DNA of 64,000 bases, taken from contig CAJLRM010000003.1 of the NCBI GenBank assembly GCA_905209085.1, forward strand, positions 248,001-312,000. Direction: 5' to 3'. The notes under the pieces are model-generated. The model searched no databases. It was not told where the DNA came from and was given only the letters and a program-made list of their open reading frames with translations. Both the position numbers and the translations under genes were made by a program. This document shows positions 43,133 to 51,142 of this stretch, one piece after another; the first letter of the stretch is position 1; each line of letters starts with the position of its first letter. The stretch is from an uncultured Eubacteriales bacterium. GTDB lineage: Bacteria > Bacillota > Clostridia > Christensenellales > Borkfalkiaceae.

Positions 43133-43405
43133 TTTTTACTTTCCTCTATCGCCTTTCTTTCGGCTTGTATTTCACGCTTCAATTCTTCTTCGGAAGGAAT
43201 ATATATCTTAGATTCGTAACGGTAAAGACTTTACCGAAATCGGCGGTTATTTACTCAGAAAGCTCTTTTAAAAGACTTGTCCCGTATTCGGCGATAGGGT
43301 TGCCTTGCTTTTCTACAATACTTTTTGCCGATTTCCCAATAGGCTTCCACCTTAGCGAAGTTTGCGACTGAATAAATTTTCAACCGCACTAAATCGCGCA
43401 TATAT
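43129..43405 (-). pseudogene. degenerate YhcG/DUF1016-type nuclease remnant
   Basis: Reading the minus strand gives AKVEAYWEIGKK, then after a one-base shift IVEKQGNPIAEYGTSLLKEL, an in-frame stop, and ITADFGKVFTVTNLRY. These match the DUF1016 N-terminal domain. A further shift gives IPSEEELKREIQAERKAIEE up to a TGA overlapping the Thg1-like start, which matches the C-terminal end of the same family. The central nuclease domain is missing. So this is a frameshifted, internally deleted gene that once preceded the Thg1-like gene in an operon. Confidence 0.72.
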
Positions 43406-43418
43406 TACTGCTTTCATT
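43388..43418 (-). repeat. 31-bp direct repeat, vestigial recombinase start
   Basis: This copy of the first codons of the recombinase gene (ATG at 43,417) begins two bases after the stop of the ATPase-TIR gene and then runs into DUF1016 remnant sequence. It marks where the recombinase gene originally began before the cargo was inserted. Confidence 0.85.
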
Positions 43419-43419
43419 G

Positions 43420-45531
43420 TTAATTCATTTTCCTCACATCTTCATTATATTCTTTGATAAAAGAAGTCTGGCTCTTTCTAGTTCCGTCTTTTAAAAGATC
43501 TGTTTCGCCGTCTATTACATATAAGTTCCAACAATCCACATAATCTTTATCCATATAATCTAACATAGTTTTTTGTGTTTCTTGTCCTTCATTAAGTCTT
43601 TTTAATTTAATTTCGGAAGGAAAAGAAACTGCTGTAAAATACGGGATTTTGTCAGTCGTGTGTAATGAACTCCTATTTAAATGTTCAATCATTTTATTTA
43701 ATACGGGGATTGATTCATTATATTTCTTTGGAGTTAAAATGAAAGCGTTAGAGTCTAATTCATTACTTTCGTTTAATGGAACGTGATACTTTTTGTTGTC
43801 ATTGATGTAAGAGGGAATCCATTTTGTTCCAAAATGCACATGAATACAATCTTTAATTGCTCTAGTTGCCCAAAATGCGCCCCCTTCAAACATACAATAT
43901 TGACTTCTCATGGAATGCACGCTATCCAAAAAAAGAACAAGGACATTGACTTCTGTTATATTTTCTTTAATATCATCAGAAAGATTTGATTCTCCGCCTA
44001 CTTCGTGTGTGGTGTAAAATATATCTTCATCTTTTGCACCTTTCAATTTTAACAAGTTGTAAATAAAATCAGAAAAACGTCGATCTTTTTTTGAATGTGA
44101 AATAAAAAGTTTATATATTTCTTTTGCGCCTAGATTATTATCGCCTTTAAATTTATTGACAACAGAGGCGATAACATCTTTCGTTTGACTAGGTGTCATT
44201 CCCATGCTGTGTAGATCCGCCTTTATTGCTTTTTTAGCATTTTTCTTTGCTGTATCTTCAATTATTTTTTTCCTCCTTTTATTTTCTTTTGAAACTTCTT
44301 CCGTAACGGAAACTCTATAGCCAATTAATTTAGTAACAAGTTTTTTTACGATAGATATAAGCAGTGCAACACGGGGATCGTGAATATCAATATCTTGTCT
44401 GTTGGAAGTGGTGATATCGTCTAATTGGTCGTCATCTAACAAATCGAAAGAAATTTCTCCTTCAATATAATTTGCACCTTGTTGTGTATTCTTAATATAA
44501 CCAAGAAAATCTTCTACAGCAAGTTTGTTTCGTATATACAAACGAAGTTTATTAGGGTTATAAAATTTATTTTTTATAAATCGGGAATCGTTGTTTTTTG
44601 CTTCATTTGAATCGATACTGCAATGTATGCCAATCCACCCCTTAAGAATATACGGTATGCTTATTTTCTCACCTTTGTCATTTATCGTCTCATATGTGCC
44701 GGATGTTTCGGGAACAGATGCAAAATTTTCATCTTTTCTATATTTTCGCAAATATTCGTTTTCAAATATCTCGCCATATAAAAGAGGAATTTCGTATGCT
44801 TTCTCTATCTGAGGTTTATTAAAACTATTATCAGAAATCAACGCAATCATATTATTGAAAGCAATTTTTTTCTCCATTACTAAAGGTTTGTCAAAATCAA
44901 CAATCTCATTTGATAAAAATCTAGTATAAAAACACACTCTTACTTTAGGCAAATTTTCATAGAGGAAGTAATTCGCCATAATTAATGAAAGTGCGTTTAT
45001 GGCTTCCTCAGCCATATTAGTTAAATTTACATCAAATAATTTTAATAGTGTTCCATGATTTTTCTTGTTAAATAACGGATATAATTCAAAATCATTGTCC
45101 CTTACAGGCTCAAGCATAGGCGTTGCATTGTTTTTGTTTGAAAAATCAAAAAGCCATATACTGCTTTCGGTTTCTTGTTTTTTTGTTAAGAATTCATATT
45201 TATTCGTTAAAAAAAGTGCGGCAAGTTTCCCAACACCTTTTCTTCCCATAAGCAAACTTGCATCTTTTGCCTCTTCTCTTTTATTGTTTCCTATGACAAC
45301 ATATTTATTCTTTATGTCATCATACGACATGCCGTCTCCATCATCAAGGATTTCAATTTTAGAATGTTGTTTATCAGACATGTCTATGTAAACATATACA
45401 TTTTCAGCATGAGCGTCAATTCCGTTTGCGATCAATTCTGAGAGAGCAGCCCATAAATTTGAATACATTCCTTTTCCTAACAACATTAATGCTTTATACC
45501 CTAAAGTAAACGGGATTTTTTCGTAACTCAT
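43420..45531 (-). CDS. GHKL (MORC-like) ATPase-TIR fusion protein
   Basis: A 703-residue protein. The N-terminal GHKL ATPase has the N box ELIANGIDAHA (about residues 32-42), G1 box DDGDGMS (about 62-68) and G2 box MGRKGVGKLAALF (about 94-106), the MutL/MORC pattern. A basic coiled region is followed by a TIR domain at about 470-640 (YKLFISHSKKDRRFSDFIYN, 'SQYCMFEGGAFWA' with Glu near 550 as candidate NADase residue). MORC-type ATPases are known next to bacterial methyltransferases. TIR effectors in defence degrade NAD. Its ATG overlaps the stop of a C5 methyltransferase gene, so a linked defence function is likely. Confidence 0.88.
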   Translation of the reverse strand: MSYEKIPFTLGYKALMLLGKGMYSNLWAALSELIANGIDAHAENVYVYIDMSDKQHSKIEILDDGDGMSYDDIKNKYVVIGNNKREEAKDASLLMGRKGVGKLAALFLTNKYEFLTKKQETESSIWLFDFSNKNNATPMLEPVRDNDFELYPLFNKKNHGTLLKLFDVNLTNMAEEAINALSLIMANYFLYENLPKVRVCFYTRFLSNEIVDFDKPLVMEKKIAFNNMIALISDNSFNKPQIEKAYEIPLLYGEIFENEYLRKYRKDENFASVPETSGTYETINDKGEKISIPYILKGWIGIHCSIDSNEAKNNDSRFIKNKFYNPNKLRLYIRNKLAVEDFLGYIKNTQQGANYIEGEISFDLLDDDQLDDITTSNRQDIDIHDPRVALLISIVKKLVTKLIGYRVSVTEEVSKENKRRKKIIEDTAKKNAKKAIKADLHSMGMTPSQTKDVIASVVNKFKGDNNLGAKEIYKLFISHSKKDRRFSDFIYNLLKLKGAKDEDIFYTTHEVGGESNLSDDIKENITEVNVLVLFLDSVHSMRSQYCMFEGGAFWATRAIKDCIHVHFGTKWIPSYINDNKKYHVPLNESNELDSNAFILTPKKYNESIPVLNKMIEHLNRSSLHTTDKIPYFTAVSFPSEIKLKRLNEGQETQKTMLDYMDKDYVDCWNLYVIDGETDLLKDGTRKSQTSFIKEYNEDVRKMN

Positions 45532-46766
45532 AGATTTTCTCCTAACATATGTGAAATTCTATCTGCAATTTTTATTGCTAATAATGGTGGCACGGCATTG
45601 CCAATTTGTTTTGTAACATCAGTTCGAGAACCCGAAAATCTGAACCAATCGGGGAAAGACTGTATTCTTGCACCTTCGCGAGGACTTAACGCTCTATTTT
45701 GAGAATAGTGGATGCATCTTAATCCTGAAGGTGTACACATATTATTTGTTATAGTTGTTGACGGACGATCGGCTACCAATCTTCCGTATGTATTATGATA
45801 TCCTGATGTTAATTTATATTTAGAATCAATTAATCCCGCATCGACTAAAGTGTTAAAATCGTCTTTACCTTGACCTTGTTCAATGTTTCGTATTACCGTC
45901 CTTATTTTATCTCCGTATATTCCGCAGAAATGTTGAGTTAATACGACATTGTTTCCGCGCATCAAGCGTTGGTAATCGTTTACGGCATCATTTGTATAGT
46001 AATCGATAGATTGCCCCTCATTCAAAATCGGCAAATCAGAAATAGCTTCCTCTATAGACAAAGGAGGAGTATTTGCAAATTCCCAATCAAAATCAATGTT
46101 TATATCGTTACGTATTCCTATGATAAAAACACGTTCTCGGTTCTCAGGTATTCCGTAATTAACGGCGTTTAATACTCGGACATATATTCTATAACCAAAT
46201 CCATTGTCTATGTCACTAAAATTCTTTTTAAGTATATCGATTATTTTTTCGCCATAACCCGATACTATAGGGCGGCGGCTTTGTTTTTTTGTCGTTGAAT
46301 TTTGCAATAAGCGATATTTTATTTCTCCGTTTTCATCTTTTTCGTAGAATGTCTCACGCATTGAAAGGATGCCTTTGACATTTTCAAATAAAAACATTTT
46401 CGGTCGAACTATATTTAAAAGTCTCAAGTATTCTTGATATAATTTAGCCTTATCATCAAATATTCGTTGTCCGACTGTGCTAAATGATTGGCAAGGAGGT
46501 CCGCCGATAATGATATCGACTTCCTCATTTTCATGCAATTCGGCGGCAATAAGTTCTTCTATATGTTCTCTAGACAGTTGTCGAATGTCGCAATTTTCCA
46601 TATGAATGTCGGGGAAATTTTCAGAAAAAGCGGTTGCTGCCTGAACGGAATATTCATTCGCAAAAATGAAATTGTTATCAGATCGAACGAATTGACCGTT
46701 TTGTAAGTTATAATAAAACCCAAATGTCAATCCTCCTGCCCCTGAAAATAAGTCTATAATATTCAT
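45528..46766 (-). CDS. DNA (cytosine-5) methyltransferase, copy 3
   Basis: A 412-residue C5 methyltransferase with motif I LFSGAGGLTFGFYY, motif IV GGPPCQSFSTVGQR (catalytic Cys in PPCQ), motif VI FLFENVKGI and motif VIII 'PENRERVFIIG', then a target-recognition region and C-terminal 'QIGNAVPP' motif X. It methylates a cytosine in a specific sequence. It is the longest of the three C5 enzymes and is directly coupled to the ATPase-TIR gene (4-bp overlap), so these two may form a separate functional unit within the operon. Confidence 0.93.
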   Translation of the reverse strand: MNIIDLFSGAGGLTFGFYYNLQNGQFVRSDNNFIFANEYSVQAATAFSENFPDIHMENCDIRQLSREHIEELIAAELHENEEVDIIIGGPPCQSFSTVGQRIFDDKAKLYQEYLRLLNIVRPKMFLFENVKGILSMRETFYEKDENGEIKYRLLQNSTTKKQSRRPIVSGYGEKIIDILKKNFSDIDNGFGYRIYVRVLNAVNYGIPENRERVFIIGIRNDINIDFDWEFANTPPLSIEEAISDLPILNEGQSIDYYTNDAVNDYQRLMRGNNVVLTQHFCGIYGDKIRTVIRNIEQGQGKDDFNTLVDAGLIDSKYKLTSGYHNTYGRLVADRPSTTITNNMCTPSGLRCIHYSQNRALSPREGARIQSFPDWFRFSGSRTDVTKQIGNAVPPLLAIKIADRISHMLGENL

Positions 46767-47701
46767 TAAGTTGTCTCCATACTAACTTTGGCAATTTTTT
46801 CTATAATTTCTACGCACACCGTATTTCCCGCTTGTTTGTATTGTTCTTTCTCGGGAACGATAAGGGGAAAAGAGAAATTATTCGGGAAACATTGTAACGC
46901 AAGGCATTCCGTCGGCGTGATATTTCGTATGCCGAAATTATCCTTTATAATCGGCACACGGTCGTAATACGTTCCCATATTCGCTTTGAGCGTAAACGAT
47001 ATGCCGTTTTTGCTCGATTGAATACCGTAATCCGCAAATCGATACAACTGCTTTTCGTCGGTTATATATCGACTTAAACGTTGATGCTTTGCCGAATCTG
47101 GCGAATAGTAATATTTGTCATCCGCTTTTACGGTTATGTCGATAATATCTGTTATTCGTTTTTCGAGCGGAACTTTTTCCGGAAACGTAAAAATTTCACA
47201 GGCGGTTCTGTCCGAAAATGCAACGATATACGTCCTCGTTCTGTGTTGCGGAATGCCGTAATCGCAAGCGTCTGCAACAAGGTAGCGAATAAAATATCCG
47301 CGCCCCGTAAGTTCGTTATGAATAACGTTGAATGTTTTACCGTGGTCGTGTTCCGTAAGATTTGCGACATTCTCTAAAAATACGATGGAAGGATGTTTCG
47401 CATCGATTACTTTTCCGATTTCGAAGAATAAATTTCCTCGTTCGTCCGAAAAGCCTTTTTGTTTTCCGCAAACCGAAAACGGTTGGCAAGGGAACCCTGC
47501 CGCAAGTATATCGAAATCGGGGATATCATATTTATCGATCGTGCGAATATCGCCTTCGACCAAAACCGTATCGGGAAAATTGTGCCGATAGGTTATACAG
47601 GCATACTTATCGATATCGTTAGCCCATACGATTTCATGCCCGGCTTGCGTAAAGGCAAGGTCTATTCCGCCGATTCCGCAAAATAAACTGCATACTCGCA
47701 T
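46766..47701 (-). CDS. DNA (cytosine-5) methyltransferase, copy 2
   Basis: A 311-residue enzyme with SLFCGIGGIDLAFTQAGHE (motif I), AGFPCQPFSVCGKQKG (motif IV catalytic Cys), FLENVANL (motif VI) and 'QHRTRTYIVAF' (motif VIII). It ends with QAGNTVCV (motif X). It starts immediately at the stop of the HpaII-like nuclease gene (TAATG), so it is a protective methyltransferase for that nuclease or its partner strand. Confidence 0.92.
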   Translation of the reverse strand: MRVCSLFCGIGGIDLAFTQAGHEIVWANDIDKYACITYRHNFPDTVLVEGDIRTIDKYDIPDFDILAAGFPCQPFSVCGKQKGFSDERGNLFFEIGKVIDAKHPSIVFLENVANLTEHDHGKTFNVIHNELTGRGYFIRYLVADACDYGIPQHRTRTYIVAFSDRTACEIFTFPEKVPLEKRITDIIDITVKADDKYYYSPDSAKHQRLSRYITDEKQLYRFADYGIQSSKNGISFTLKANMGTYYDRVPIIKDNFGIRNITPTECLALQCFPNNFSFPLIVPEKEQYKQAGNTVCVEIIEKIAKVSMETT

Positions 47702-48852
47702 TATCTTGTTTTTGAGTTGAATCTGACCGACACGTTAAGCGGTAAATAATATTCTCCGCCGATTTTCTGAATTCGACTCCACGCGTATTTGTCGGCACTA
47801 ACATATTCAAAAAATGTGTTTCTGTACAAATAATCTCTGAAAGATTCTCTGTCGTTAGAGTGATAGCAGAGAATGTCGCCGTCGTCCATTACGACTATGT
47901 ATCCGCCGTTGACTTGTTCTTTTCCGTCCCAAACTTTTCCCGCGGTCATTCCCGTAAAGCCTGCGATTAAAAAGTCTTTTAACGCCTTTTCGTAATAAAC
48001 TTGCGGGTTCGTAACGTTAAGCGGATTTTCTTCCGCCATTCTTTCTACCGTTTCTTTTACGTTATGGTTGTCGTTGGCGGAAAGCAATCTGTCTTTTACG
48101 CACCAAGCCATAATTTTAGCCATCGATTCTCTGATAAGAAATAAATTGTTTGCATAAATGGGATTTTGCGTTTTTGCGAACTCGGTCGATACTAAATGAC
48201 TTGATAAATATTCCTTGCATTTTGACCAACCGCGACCGTCTTTTTCCGATATCGCGTTAAATTCTTCCATCATTGCGTCGTTGCAACCGGTAAGTTTATA
48301 AAGATATTGAGAAGAAGAACCGGCATTAAAAAGAGTAGGGTTTTGTCCGAATTTCGATTTAATCGAAAAGCCCAATATGGACACGATGGCGGTTTGTCCG
48401 TCTCTTACTTCGATAAATATATCGTTTTTGCCGCCAAATTGTTTTTTCAATGCCTGAACGGCGGGTGCTTTCGGTTTGCTTACATATATTACGCTTGCAA
48501 AATCGCATACCGAATCGGGAGCGGGAACGGAATTGCCGCGTGCTTTTTTGATATTATCGAATAAAGTTGTGGCATTTTCGTTAAATTCGCTTGTGGGAAT
48601 AACGGCAAAAACTTCTTTGGAATCTTGCGGTTTAATTGTAACCGTAGATTTTTCTTCGTCGATGATATATTCTAAAACTTGACTCGCGCATTCTTGGCGA
48701 ATTACTTTTAAAATATCGAGATAACTCTTATAATTTTTTTGCAGTAACTTGTCCGCAGTGTACAGTTTGCCTTCACCGAGAAGTTTTAACATAACATAAA
48801 ACTCCGCCCATTCGCCTTTATTCAGTTTCTTTCCCTTTATCGATTCAGTCAT
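47701..48852 (-). CDS. HpaII-family restriction endonuclease
   Basis: A 383-residue protein whose N-terminus (LNKGEWAEFYVMLKLLGEGK, then LYTADKLLQ) matches what I remember of the HpaII restriction enzyme start (KGEW.E.Y..FKLL..GKLYAAD). C5 methyltransferase genes on both sides support a type II restriction role. HpaII itself cuts CCGG; the actual target here could differ because two companion methyltransferases are present. It overlaps the upstream methyltransferase gene by 8 bp. Confidence 0.8.
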   Translation of the reverse strand: MTESIKGKKLNKGEWAEFYVMLKLLGEGKLYTADKLLQKNYKSYLDILKVIRQECASQVLEYIIDEEKSTVTIKPQDSKEVFAVIPTSEFNENATTLFDNIKKARGNSVPAPDSVCDFASVIYVSKPKAPAVQALKKQFGGKNDIFIEVRDGQTAIVSILGFSIKSKFGQNPTLFNAGSSSQYLYKLTGCNDAMMEEFNAISEKDGRGWSKCKEYLSSHLVSTEFAKTQNPIYANNLFLIRESMAKIMAWCVKDRLLSANDNHNVKETVERMAEENPLNVTNPQVYYEKALKDFLIAGFTGMTAGKVWDGKEQVNGGYIVVMDDGDILCYHSNDRESFRDYLYRNTFFEYVSADKYAWSRIQKIGGEYYLPLNVSVRFNSKTR

Positions 48853-49846
48853 TTTTATCGAGTACCTCTTTGATTTTTTCCGCTATTGTTTGTATTACGG
48901 GAACCGTTACGCTGTTTCCGAATTGTTTGTAAAGGTGAACGTCCGCCAAAACGAGTTTGTAATCGTCCGGAAAGCCTTGCAATCTCGCCCATTCTCTCGG
49001 AGTCATTTTTCGGATGCCGTCTTTATTGATTTCGCCCTTAATGTGGGTGGTAGGCGTTAAATTCGTCTGTCTTTTGTCTACAATCAAATTTCTTTCTCTG
49101 CCCATACCGCCGCAAACGATTGCGCCCGAAACGTCGTCGAGATCTCGAATTTCATATCCGAAACCGTGTCCTTTCGCCGCGTGACGTTCTTTATGTCTGA
49201 TAAGCGTATCCATATAGCAGGTGCTGAGATAATATTTCGCCGGAACGGGATTTTCTTCCATAATGTCGCGAATACGTTTCGTGTCATCGGTTTTTGTCGG
49301 GAAGATAAATTCTTTCGGTGCAATATCGTTTCTGAATGCAACGATATAAATGCGTTCTCTGTTTTGCGGAACGCCGAAATTGCGGCTGTTTAATATTTGC
49401 TCGAACGGAGTATAGCCGATTTCTTTGAGTGTTTCGGTAATAATTTCGAATGTTCTTCCTTTGTCGTGTATCGTCAATCCCTTTACGTTTTCGCAGAAAA
49501 TTACTTTCGGTTTTTTCTCGGCGCAAATCCTCGCGACATCGAAAAACAACGTGCCGCGCGACATTCCTTTATAATCGTCTTTAAAGCCCTTGCGCTGTCC
49601 TGCCAAACTGAATGCCTGACAAGGGAATCCCGCAAGACATATATCGAAGTCGGGAATATCCGTTTCCTTTATCTTCGTTATATCGCCGGCGATTTCGAAA
49701 TCGTCGTGAAAATTCGCCTTATAAGTTTTTTGAGCGTATTCGTCCCATTCGCTGACGAATACCGTTTTCAATTCGTCGCCGAAAGCATTTTCGAAACCGA
49801 GCCGAATGCCGCCGATACCTGCGAATAAATCAATACTTTTTAACAT
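48845..49846 (-). CDS. DNA (cytosine-5) methyltransferase, copy 1
   Basis: A 333-residue enzyme with DLFAGIGGIRLGFENAFG (motif I), LAGFPCQAFSLAGQRKGF (motif IV), IFCENVKGL (motif VI), 'PQNRERIYIVAF' (motif VIII) and 'QFGNSVTVPV' (motif X). It is the first methyltransferase of the operon, between vsr and the HpaII-like nuclease, and is the best candidate for the cognate protective enzyme. Confidence 0.93.
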   Translation of the reverse strand: MLKSIDLFAGIGGIRLGFENAFGDELKTVFVSEWDEYAQKTYKANFHDDFEIAGDITKIKETDIPDFDICLAGFPCQAFSLAGQRKGFKDDYKGMSRGTLFFDVARICAEKKPKVIFCENVKGLTIHDKGRTFEIITETLKEIGYTPFEQILNSRNFGVPQNRERIYIVAFRNDIAPKEFIFPTKTDDTKRIRDIMEENPVPAKYYLSTCYMDTLIRHKERHAAKGHGFGYEIRDLDDVSGAIVCGGMGRERNLIVDKRQTNLTPTTHIKGEINKDGIRKMTPREWARLQGFPDDYKLVLADVHLYKQFGNSVTVPVIQTIAEKIKEVLDKND

Positions 49847-49876
49847 TTTTTATTCTCCGTTTTTTTGTAAGTTGAG

Positions 49877-50296
49877 TCAACCGTTTTTTCTGTTGTTATA
49901 AGCACGTTCGATTTTATCTGCGCATTCTTGAAGATTCTTTTTGATTTCGAAATCCCAAAAGCGCATTACGAGCCAATCAAGGGAAATAAGTTCCTGCGTG
50001 ACCTCGTAGTCATGTTCGATATTACGCTCGATTTTAGGAATCCAATAATCGCGACGACTTTTAAAATCATCTTTTTGGTGTTCCCAATCATAACCGTGCC
50101 ACATTTTCCCGTCAACGAAAACAGCGATTCTTGCTCCAAGGAATACAATATCGGGTTTGCCGTACAACTCTTTATAGTTTTTATGGTAGCGAAGTCCGCG
50201 CCGCCACAATTCCTTTCTAAGCAACAATTCGGGTTTAGTGTCTTTGCCTTTGTTGCTTTTCATGTTTCGGGAAATCTGTTCTTTCGTGTTAGCCAT
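49877..50296 (-). CDS. vsr: very short patch repair endonuclease Vsr
   Basis: A 139-residue Vsr with the family motifs SRNMKSNKGKDTKPELLLRK, YGKPDIVFLGARIAVFVDG and MWHGYDWEHQKDD. It nicks next to T:G mismatches that arise when 5-methylcytosine deaminates, which fits an operon with three C5 methyltransferases. It overlaps the XRE controller gene by 8 bp. Confidence 0.93.
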   Translation of the reverse strand: MANTKEQISRNMKSNKGKDTKPELLLRKELWRRGLRYHKNYKELYGKPDIVFLGARIAVFVDGKMWHGYDWEHQKDDFKSRRDYWIPKIERNIEHDYEVTQELISLDWLVMRFWDFEIKKNLQECADKIERAYNNRKNG

Positions 50297-50489
50297 TATT
50301 TTTGCCGAAAGTTAAGCCTTTCCGTTCGCATAAATCGCGAAAAGCCTTTTTTGCTTTTATGCTCGGCTCGGTTTTGCCGGTCTCCCATCTACAAACGGTA
50401 ATGGGTGTAACGCCGAGTTCTGCGGCAATTTCTTCTTGCGTCATCAATAAATTTTCTCTTGCCGACTTGATTTTTTCTGAATAAGTCAT
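50289..50489 (-). CDS. XRE-type controller protein of the restriction operon
   Basis: A 66-residue single helix-turn-helix protein (LLMTQEEIAAELGVTPITVC, RWETGKTEPS), the size and fold of restriction-modification controller (C) proteins. It is the first gene of the minus-strand operon. A palindromic GAACATTTGTTC (50,585-50,596) lies between its promoter and the divergent promoter at 50,605 and is a candidate binding site. Confidence 0.85.
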   Translation of the reverse strand: MTYSEKIKSARENLLMTQEEIAAELGVTPITVCRWETGKTEPSIKAKKAFRDLCERKGLTFGKNNG

Positions 50490-50521
50490 ACTTGCACCCC
50501 GTCTAACATTTGCTTATCTTT

Positions 50522-50550
50522 ATTTTAACATTTTCTTGCCTTTCAGTCAA
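50522..50550 (-). promoter_or_regulatory. promoter of the defence operon
   Basis: On the minus strand, TTGACT (50,550-50,545) and TAAAAT (50,527-50,522) are 17 bp apart. The start of transcription would lie about 30 bp upstream of the controller gene ATG at 50,489. Confidence 0.78.
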
Positions 50551-50584
50551 GAAGAAACTATTGCTTTAGCGAAAATAAAAATAA

Positions 50585-50596
50585 GAACATTTGTTC
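50585..50596. promoter_or_regulatory. palindromic operator candidate
   Basis: GAACATTTGTTC is a perfect 12-bp inverted repeat (GAACA-tt-TGTTC). It sits between two divergent strong promoters, so a dimeric controller bound here could affect both. Confidence 0.5.
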
Positions 50597-50604
50597 GTAT
50601 TTGC

Positions 50605-50633
50605 TTGACAACGGGTTTGATTCCCGGTATAAT
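50605..50633 (+). promoter_or_regulatory. consensus promoter of a structured RNA
   Basis: TTGACA (50,605-50,610) and TATAAT (50,628-50,633) are perfect consensus boxes with a 17-bp spacer. The spacer itself contains an inverted repeat CGGG-tttgatt-CCCG. No protein gene with a ribosome site follows within 300 bp. Confidence 0.85.
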
Positions 50634-50639
50634 ACTAAA

Positions 50640-50942
50640 TACGAGAGTTTGGTGTTTAACATCGTTTAATCTCTCGTTGTATCGGACGTGGAGAAATTGC
50701 CCGATTGTTCGTTCCCTTTTGCGGATTCGGACAGAATAATTACCGTCGCTTACCATAGAGTTGCTATTAGGTGTAGCGATTCCGCGACGGGCGTTGAAAT
50801 CGTTAAAAAAGAGAGATTTCGACGTGGGTTTTATTGTGATACGATTTTTTAGATAAAATCGACTAAAAATTAAATAATCGGGATTAAAATCCGTGCGAAG
50901 AACGAGCCTATAAAGGCAACCGAAATCGCACGGGTTTTTTTA
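50640..50942 (+). ncRNA. candidate structured non-coding RNA of the mobile element
   Basis: A consensus promoter precedes it and a strong terminator (CCGTGCGA 50,891-50,898 with TCGCACGG 50,926-50,933, then TTTTTTT) ends it. Inside are three further helices: ACGAGAG (50,641) with CTCTCGT (50,671), CCGTCGC (50,743) with GCGACGG (50,784), and CGATTTT with AAAATCG near 50,850. I find no open frame with a ribosome site. It could control mobilization, replication or the divergent restriction operon. Confidence 0.55.
50889..50942 (+). terminator. intrinsic terminator of the structured RNA
   Basis: CCGTGCGA and TCGCACGG are a perfect 8-bp stem with a 27-nt loop, followed by GTTTTTTT. Confidence 0.8.
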
Positions 50943-51142
50943 TCCATAAATGCAAAATCGGAGGTGCATTATGTAACGAAAATTAAAACTTAATACTTGT
51001 GTTTTAAGTCGGTGATAGAAAAAATATCAGCGGCTTTTTTGTCGTCTTTCGGGAGGTAAAACAATGACAAATTACAATCAATATCGTCCGCCGTGAGCGA
51101 TATAAACTTTTCACGACAAAAATAATTTTAAAGGAGAGAACA
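50943..51142 (+). other. leader-like stretch with start-stop codon pair and mini-peptide
   Basis: A GGAGG lies six bases before ATG-TAA at about 50,971, so ribosomes may load and stop at once. A hairpin with T tail (AAGTCGGTGATA and TATCAGCGGCTT, 51,002-51,035) follows. A second strong site GGAGG precedes the 10-codon frame MTNYNQYRPP at about 51,064, which ends in Pro-Pro-stop. The layout resembles a translational attenuator, but both could be decayed genes. Confidence 0.4.
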
